DNA of 64,000 bases, taken from the NCBI RefSeq assembly GCF_900199405.1, contig NZ_LT963430.1:744001-808000 (forward strand), read 5' to 3'. This DNA comes from Beduinella massiliensis. Lineage in GTDB: Bacteria; Bacillota; Clostridia; Christensenellales; Aristaeellaceae. The notes under the pieces were generated by a model. The model did no database searches and had not been told where the DNA came from. It was given only the letters and a program-made list of their open reading frames with translations. Made by a program: the position numbers and the translations under genes. This document shows, one piece after another, positions 59,182 to 64,000 of the stretch (its first letter is position 1; each line of letters starts with the position of its first letter).

Positions 59182-61290
59182 TCACGAGCCCTTGTATTGC
59201 GTTGGCGTGATGCCCTCATATTTTTTGAAGAGACGCCGGAGCGTCACGTCGCTGTCGAAGCCCACGCTGGCGGCGAGCTGGCGGATGGAAAGGGTGTCCT
59301 GGCGCAGGTATTCCTTGGCCAGCTCGATGCGCCTGCGGTTGATGATGTCCAGATAGCCCACGCCGGTTTTCTTCTTGATGAACCGGCTGAGCGAGGAGGC
59401 GTTCATGCCGAAATGGGCGGCGACGCCCCCGAGGCTGAGCTGTGAATCGCTCAAGTGCTCGTCCAGGTAGGATAGGATGTCCGCCAGCACGGCCTCGCCC
59501 TGCTCGTCGCGCTGGGCGGTCTGCGCCGCGGCGCAGGCGCGGGCCGTGCGGCGCAGGTGGCCGCTCCAGACGTCGAGCGGCGAATCGGGAGGAAGCGGCG
59601 CGAAGGCGACGCCGGATTCCCGGCATTCGCGGGCGAGCGTCATCTCCAGATTGCTTAAAAAGCGCTCCATCGCCATCGCGGAGGGGTGCTGCTCCAGGTT
59701 GCTCGCGAGCAGGGCGTCCATCTCCGATTCGGCGGCGGCCGCGTCGCCCGCGCGCAGCATGTTGACCAGCCTCACCTCCGCTTCCAGCGGATAATAATAG
59801 GAGGCGTCGCGCTTTGAGACGTCCGCGTAGAAGAGGATGCCGTCCTCCTGGGGCTGCATGGAACGGTAGTTGAGGGCGTGCAGCGCGTGCGCGTAGGCGT
59901 TCGGGACGTCGGACAGCGCGCCGCAGGCGTCGCTCAGCGCCAGGCAAAAGCCGGGCGGGCCCGCGAGCGCGCGCAGGCCGGCCGGGGCGTCGTGGTTGAG
60001 CAGCAGGAGGCTGCGGCCCTCGTGCTCGATCGGGTAAGCGGTGACGCGAAGGTCATGGCAGGCGCCTATCAGACAGGCGAGCGCCTGCGGGTCGGGGGGA
60101 AAGAGGATGCCCACGCTGTAATAGGGGTGCGGCAGCGGCATGGCGAGGGTGGCGAAGAGCTTTTCGCGCGCGCTGCCGTCGAGCGTGCCGTCCAGCAGGC
60201 GCGCGAGCGCCGCGTAGCGCAGCAGGTCCTGCTGCGCCTCGACGCTGCGGCGCAGCTCGTCCTCCTTTTCCATGATTTCCAGCAAGGACTGCTCCACGCT
60301 CTTCAGGTCGCCGGTGGTGGGATGCGGCGCGTCCAGCGTGCCCTGGCGAAAGAGGGCGGAGAAGATGCCGGCGAGCGGGCGGTAATTGACGGTCGCGACC
60401 AGCACCGCCACGCCGGAGCCCAGGCAGGCCATGAGCGCGAGCAGGGCGAAGAGCATGCCGCGCAGCGAATCGGCCGACGCGTAAAGCTCGCGGGCGTCGA
60501 TGCTAAGGGCGAGCGATCCGCCGATCCCCCCGACGGGAGCCGCGAGGCTGACGCGCGCCCCGCCCGCGGCCGCCCCCTGCACCAGCGGCGTATCCCCCTG
60601 CGGGAGGGCGAGCGTCAGCGTGAGCGTCCCGTAATCGGCGAGCGGCTGCAGGCAGCGCCGGACGCCCGCGTCGGAGATGAAGTAGATCATCGCGAAGAGC
60701 GGCGTCTCGCCGTAGGGCGGCGGGGCGACGCGCAGGTAGAGCATGCCGGCGCGCTGCTGGCCGAACGTCTCCATCGTGATGTCGGGCAGGAGGCTGGCGG
60801 GGCTGTAGTCCGGCCCCCAGAGCGCCTGCCAGCCGGCCTCGTCCATGCCGGCGACCGCGAACTCGTTTTCGATCAGCATGTCCAGGTCGTAGCTGCCCCG
60901 CTGGGTCAGGCAAAAGTTCTTCCCCGGGAAGCACAGGGCTACGTCGTCGAACATGTCCGTCGTCACGAGCGCGAGCTTGAGCTGATAGGCGAAGTTGGCG
61001 TATTCGGCGGCGCTGTAGCGCGTGAAGAGTTGGCTCCTGTCCTGCATGTACATGAGGCCCCTGACGAGCGCGTCGCCCTGCATCTGGTTGGCGTAGCTGT
61101 CCATGGAGGAGAACATCGCTTCCATGCGTTCAGACGCGTTTTCCAGCCGCGTCTCGAGCAGCCGGCTGGCGGCGTCGCGCGCGCTGTGCGCAATCCACAG
61201 CGAGCCGGGAATGCCCAGCGCGAGCACGGGAACCAGATAGATCAGCAGGAAGGCTGCGGTCAGGCGCGCGCGCAGGGAAAAATGCTTCAT
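59182..61290 (-). CDS. Membrane-anchored AraC-family regulator (YesN/YtdP-type)
   Basis: 702 residues, ATG behind CAAGGAG. Membrane helix about 10-34 (AAFLLIYLVPVLALGIPG), extracellular sensor about 35-280, second helix about 282-305 (LLALMACLGSGVAVLVATV). A cytoplasmic linker and AraC-type double HTH follow, about 600-700 (LSLGGVAAHFGMNASSLSRF, LSIRQLAASVGFDSDVTLRR). One-component sensing of an extracellular glycan or its binding protein. It lies upstream of and co-directional with the binding-protein gene and is the probable activator. Confidence 0.88.
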   Translation of the reverse strand: MKHFSLRARLTAAFLLIYLVPVLALGIPGSLWIAHSARDAASRLLETRLENASERMEAMFSSMDSYANQMQGDALVRGLMYMQDRSQLFTRYSAAEYANFAYQLKLALVTTDMFDDVALCFPGKNFCLTQRGSYDLDMLIENEFAVAGMDEAGWQALWGPDYSPASLLPDITMETFGQQRAGMLYLRVAPPPYGETPLFAMIYFISDAGVRRCLQPLADYGTLTLTLALPQGDTPLVQGAAAGGARVSLAAPVGGIGGSLALSIDARELYASADSLRGMLFALLALMACLGSGVAVLVATVNYRPLAGIFSALFRQGTLDAPHPTTGDLKSVEQSLLEIMEKEDELRRSVEAQQDLLRYAALARLLDGTLDGSAREKLFATLAMPLPHPYYSVGILFPPDPQALACLIGACHDLRVTAYPIEHEGRSLLLLNHDAPAGLRALAGPPGFCLALSDACGALSDVPNAYAHALHALNYRSMQPQEDGILFYADVSKRDASYYYPLEAEVRLVNMLRAGDAAAAESEMDALLASNLEQHPSAMAMERFLSNLEMTLARECRESGVAFAPLPPDSPLDVWSGHLRRTARACAAAQTAQRDEQGEAVLADILSYLDEHLSDSQLSLGGVAAHFGMNASSLSRFIKKKTGVGYLDIINRRRIELAKEYLRQDTLSIRQLAASVGFDSDVTLRRLFKKYEGITPTQYKGS

Positions 61291-61522
61291 CGTCAGGGCT
61301 CCTTGTCACAATCGATCGTCCGGGGGAAGAAAAAAGGATACGTTTTTTGCCATATATAAAGAAAGCACCGCCGGAAGCAATAGGCGCGGTGGATACGCCC
61401 AATGGTTCCGACGGAGCGAGAGGCTCAAATTGTATGCTTTTTGTCAGCGCTTTACGATCATTATAGCATATGAAAAGCTCCCTTGCGGACGGATTGGGTG
61501 TGAAAGCGGAAAAATGTGCATG

Positions 61523-61569
61523 AAAAAAACAGGCTGCCGTAAAGGGGAAATGTCCACGGCAGCCTGCTG
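61523..61569 (-). terminator. Intrinsic terminator
   Basis: On the minus strand CAGGCTGCCGT...ACGGCAGCCTG followed by TTTTTTTC. Confidence 0.85.
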
Positions 61570-61579
61570 TGTTTGCCCG

Positions 61580-62686
61580 TTACCTCGCCGCGGTCAGCTT
61601 CACGAGCGTCACGGTGGGCGGGTTGAAGAGCCGCATGGGCGGCGCGGTGTCGGGGCGCACCCCGAGGCCGGGGCTGATGTGCTGCGTCAGCGTGCCGGAG
61701 GTGACCAGCCCCTCGACCACGCCCTCGCCGGGGAAGAGCCCGTAGCCCGAGACGTAGATCGGCCCCAGGAAGGGCAGGCGCGCTTGGCCGCCGTTGTAGT
61801 GCCCGGCCAGCACCAGGTCGATCATGCCGATGAGCGTGGCGCTCTTGCCCTCCGTGCGCGTGGTCGTCATGCCGCGCACGAAGCTCGCCTTGAGCGGCAT
61901 GTGCGAGAGCACCACGTAGGTGTCCTCCGCCGCCATGCGCTCGCGCGCCTCGCGGATGCGCTCGATGCGGTCGAGCTGGTACAGCGCGGTCTTCTGCTGC
62001 ACGGGGGTGATCGCGCGCCCGAGCTGCGCCTGGTACGTCTGCTCCGCCGCGTCCAGGTCCAGGCTCAGCGCCGAGTCGGGCGTGAACCAAAGCCTCTGCT
62101 CGCCCGATTCCACGCAGTAGGGCGCGTCCAGGTAGACGGCGCTGCGCTGCTGCGCGCCCAGGATGAAGGGGGCCAGCACGCTGTCGGCCAGGGAGTTTTC
62201 GCCTTCCAGCGGGTTCGGGTCGTTCTCCCCGGCGATGAAGAGCACCGGGCGCTTCTCGCCCAGCGCGGTCAGCAGCTCGTAAAAGGGCTGCGGGTCCTCG
62301 TCGTCGGCCAGCATGTCGCCGGTGATGCACACGAGGTTGTAGTTCTTGCCCGCGACGGCCTTGGCGATGTCCGCCTGCTTTTCCCCAAAGCGCGCGCCGT
62401 ACAGGTCGGAAATGTGCAAAATCGTGTAGCCCTCGAATTCCTTGGGCAGGCCCGGGATGAGGGCGCTCACCTCGCTGACGGACACCATGCGCCCGACGAT
62501 GGCGCTGTAAAGAAGCGACCCGCCGATCAGAAGGGCGAATAGGAGGAGGATCAGCAGCAGGGGCTTGAAGTTCCGCCGGGGCGGGGTGAACATCTCGTAG
62601 CTGGCGGAGACCGCCTTGTGCTTCCCCGCATAATTTGTGGAAAAGTTCTGGTAAGGGTTCTGAAAGCGGTCCTGCCTGCGGTTCAT
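61580..62686 (-). CDS. Membrane metallophosphoesterase with degenerate active site
   Basis: 368 residues. N-terminal cytoplasmic ~45 residues, then one membrane helix (LLLILLLFALLIGGSLLYSA), then a YkuE-type calcineurin-like domain. The positions of the usual motifs are recognisable but altered: SDLYGARFG for SDxH, TGDMLAD normal, GENDPN for GNHD, LSHMPL normal, AGHYNGGQ for GHTHGGQ. Three canonical metal ligands are thus missing, so catalysis is doubtful or uses a different centre. Divergent from radA. Confidence 0.75.
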   Translation of the reverse strand: MNRRQDRFQNPYQNFSTNYAGKHKAVSASYEMFTPPRRNFKPLLLILLLFALLIGGSLLYSAIVGRMVSVSEVSALIPGLPKEFEGYTILHISDLYGARFGEKQADIAKAVAGKNYNLVCITGDMLADDEDPQPFYELLTALGEKRPVLFIAGENDPNPLEGENSLADSVLAPFILGAQQRSAVYLDAPYCVESGEQRLWFTPDSALSLDLDAAEQTYQAQLGRAITPVQQKTALYQLDRIERIREARERMAAEDTYVVLSHMPLKASFVRGMTTTRTEGKSATLIGMIDLVLAGHYNGGQARLPFLGPIYVSGYGLFPGEGVVEGLVTSGTLTQHISPGLGVRPDTAPPMRLFNPPTVTLVKLTAAR

Positions 62687-62935
62687 GCGGCCCCCTCCGA
62701 TCTATAAGAGCAACAGCGCCCCGTAAAGGTGACGCTGGTTCGTCATTTTTCTGTCATTTTTCCGGGATATACTCTCATTATAAGCGCACCGCACGGGCGG
62801 CGCAACGAAAAAAACGTCCAAATTCGCTGGAAATTGTCGCCGTTTTTGTAGAATCGTGGGAAATGCGGCGCGAACGATTGGCGCCCGGTTCGACAGCATC
62901 CGTGCGCCTTTGACATGGCGAAAGCCCGGCGCATA

Positions 62936-62944
62936 TGGTATAAT
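62936..62944 (+). promoter_or_regulatory. Extended -10 promoter upstream of radA
   Basis: TGGTATAAT (62936-62944): a perfect -10 box with TGn extension. The -35 is weak. About 120 nt before the radA start. Confidence 0.6.
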
Positions 62945-63065
62945 CATCTTGTCGCGCGACAGGGCGCTTAGGGGCGCGTCCCCCGGCGCCGTAAAATCCG
63001 ATAATAAGACGAAACATAAGAGCAAAAAGTTTCAGGAAACACGATAGATGACGCGAGGAAAAATC

Positions 63066-64000
63066 ATGGCGAAGATGAAGACGGTTTACCAGTGCACCGC
63101 GTGCGGCTACGAGACGGGCAAGTGGATGGGCAAGTGCCCGGACTGCGGCGCGTGGAACACGCTGGAGGAGGCGCTGCCCTCGCAGCAGGCGGCCGCCGCG
63201 CAGGCGCAAAAGCCCAACAAGCAGCGGCCCGGAACGGGCGCGGGGGCGATGGCGCTCTCCCAGATTCCGGACGACGAGACGGCGCGCGCTTCCACGGGCA
63301 TCGGCGAGCTCGACCGCGTGCTGGGCGGGGGCATCGTGGAGGGGTCCCTGGTGCTGGTGGGCGGCGACCCGGGCATCGGCAAGTCCACGCTGCTGCTGCA
63401 GGCGTGCGCGCACCTTTCAAAGGACGGGGCGCGGGTGCTCTACATCACGGGCGAGGAATCGGCCCGGCAGATCAAGATGCGCGCCCGCAGGCTCGGCGTC
63501 ACGTCCGACAGCCTGTTCATCCTCGCGGAGAACGCGCTGGACGCGGCGGAGGCGCGCTGGCAGGAGATCGCCCCGGACTACATGGTGGTGGACTCCATCC
63601 AGACCATGTACAGGCCGGACATGGCCTCCGCGCCGGGCAGCGTCTCGCAGGTGCGCGAGGCGACCTCGCTGCTGATGCGCATGGCCAAGACGACGGGCTG
63701 CGCGGTCTTCCTCGTCGGCCATGTGACGAAGGAGGGGGCCATCGCGGGCCCGCGCGTGCTGGAGCACATGGTGGACGTGGTGCTCTATTTCGAGGGCGAC
63801 CGCCAGCACGAGTACAGGATTCTTCGGGCGGTGAAGAACCGCTTCGGCTCGGTGAACGAGCTGGGACTCTTTCAGATGCATGAGAGCGGCATGACCGAGG
63901 TGGAGAACCCCTCGGAGATGCTCCTGTCCGCCCGGGCGAAGGATACGGCGGGCTCGGCCGTGCTTTGCGGCATGGAGGGCACCCGCCCGATGCTCGTGGA
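63066..64000 (+). CDS. radA: DNA repair protein RadA (partial, runs off the window)
   Basis: 311 codons are visible from ATG behind GCGAGGAAAAATC; no stop before the window end. Zinc finger CTACGYETGKWMGKCPDCG, Walker A GGDPGIGKSTLLLQ, Walker B-like YMVVDSIQTM and the RadA signature KNRFGSVNELG are all present in order. A RecA-like branch-migration helicase acting in recombination. The C-terminal Lon-like domain is beyond the edge. Confidence 0.95.
   Translation, partial: MAKMKTVYQCTACGYETGKWMGKCPDCGAWNTLEEALPSQQAAAAQAQKPNKQRPGTGAGAMALSQIPDDETARASTGIGELDRVLGGGIVEGSLVLVGGDPGIGKSTLLLQACAHLSKDGARVLYITGEESARQIKMRARRLGVTSDSLFILAENALDAAEARWQEIAPDYMVVDSIQTMYRPDMASAPGSVSQVREATSLLMRMAKTTGCAVFLVGHVTKEGAIAGPRVLEHMVDVVLYFEGDRQHEYRILRAVKNRFGSVNELGLFQMHESGMTEVENPSEMLLSARAKDTAGSAVLCGMEGTRPMLV

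Overview
The window reads as a piece of a GC-rich, spore-forming, gut-type Clostridia chromosome (Christensenellales-like at a guess) carrying most of the late region of a prophage or phage-derived element. The evidence is a small alpha/beta-type spore protein gene, Hsp33, RadA, DUF624 and Lpl/YesN-type sugar-uptake clusters, GTG/TTG starts with strong AGGAGG ribosome sites, and high GC with AT-rich islands. No rRNA or tRNA was seen, so the taxonomy is inference.

1-13.9 kb is an accessory array. Its backbone is a 1620-residue phage 'polyvalent' protein gene (2268-7130) with a Pro/Thr/Glu linker, coiled coils, an HELTH metallopeptidase and an ADP-ribosyltransferase-like C-terminal tip. Around it lie recombined copies of its 3' end: two orphan tips of a second toxin-like family, an out-of-frame deletion derivative with the ART tip, and a 29-codon tip remnant. 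Each tip is followed at once by a small AT-rich gene, as toxin/immunity pairs are. Four near-identical ~350-430 bp modules separate the cassettes. Each encodes a 29-residue hydrophobic peptide on the minus strand and a convergent ~100-nt RNA on the plus strand, which looks like a type I toxin-antitoxin system. An IS481-like element flanked by a 26-bp direct repeat sits beside module 2.

14.1-31.8 kb holds phage late genes, all on the plus strand: an acidic repeat protein, an N4-gp56-type major capsid protein, small head/neck genes, a beta-propeller head/tail protein, a Gln-rich coiled-coil protein, baseplate and fibre proteins, four paralogous receptor-binding tip genes, a Gp10-C/collar-type protein, NlpC/P60 endolysin and holin, ending in a strong terminator. 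Terminase and portal are not in the window and may lie to the left. Tandem and dispersed hairpin repeats fill the gaps.

31.9-39.9 kb is a sugar or sugar-acid uptake locus: IclR and AraC regulators divergent from a glycosidase-like beta-propeller protein, a solute-binding protein, two Lpl-type permeases and an N-acetylneuraminate lyase/DHDPS-family aldolase. No ATPase is present, so a shared one is expected. 39.9-44.6 kb (minus strand) has a MerR regulator with its 19-bp-spacer promoter, dapA, an HD phosphohydrolase, a membrane protein and asd. 45.0-54.1 kb (plus strand) has an M20 amidohydrolase, a DUF624 protein, a spore protein, a methyltransferase, hslO, TPR and HEAT-like proteins and a zinc-ribbon membrane protein. 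54.2-61.3 kb (minus strand) is a second Lpl-type uptake cluster with its membrane-bound AraC-type regulator and a phosphoesterase. 61.6-64 kb holds a degenerate-motif membrane phosphoesterase and the start of radA.
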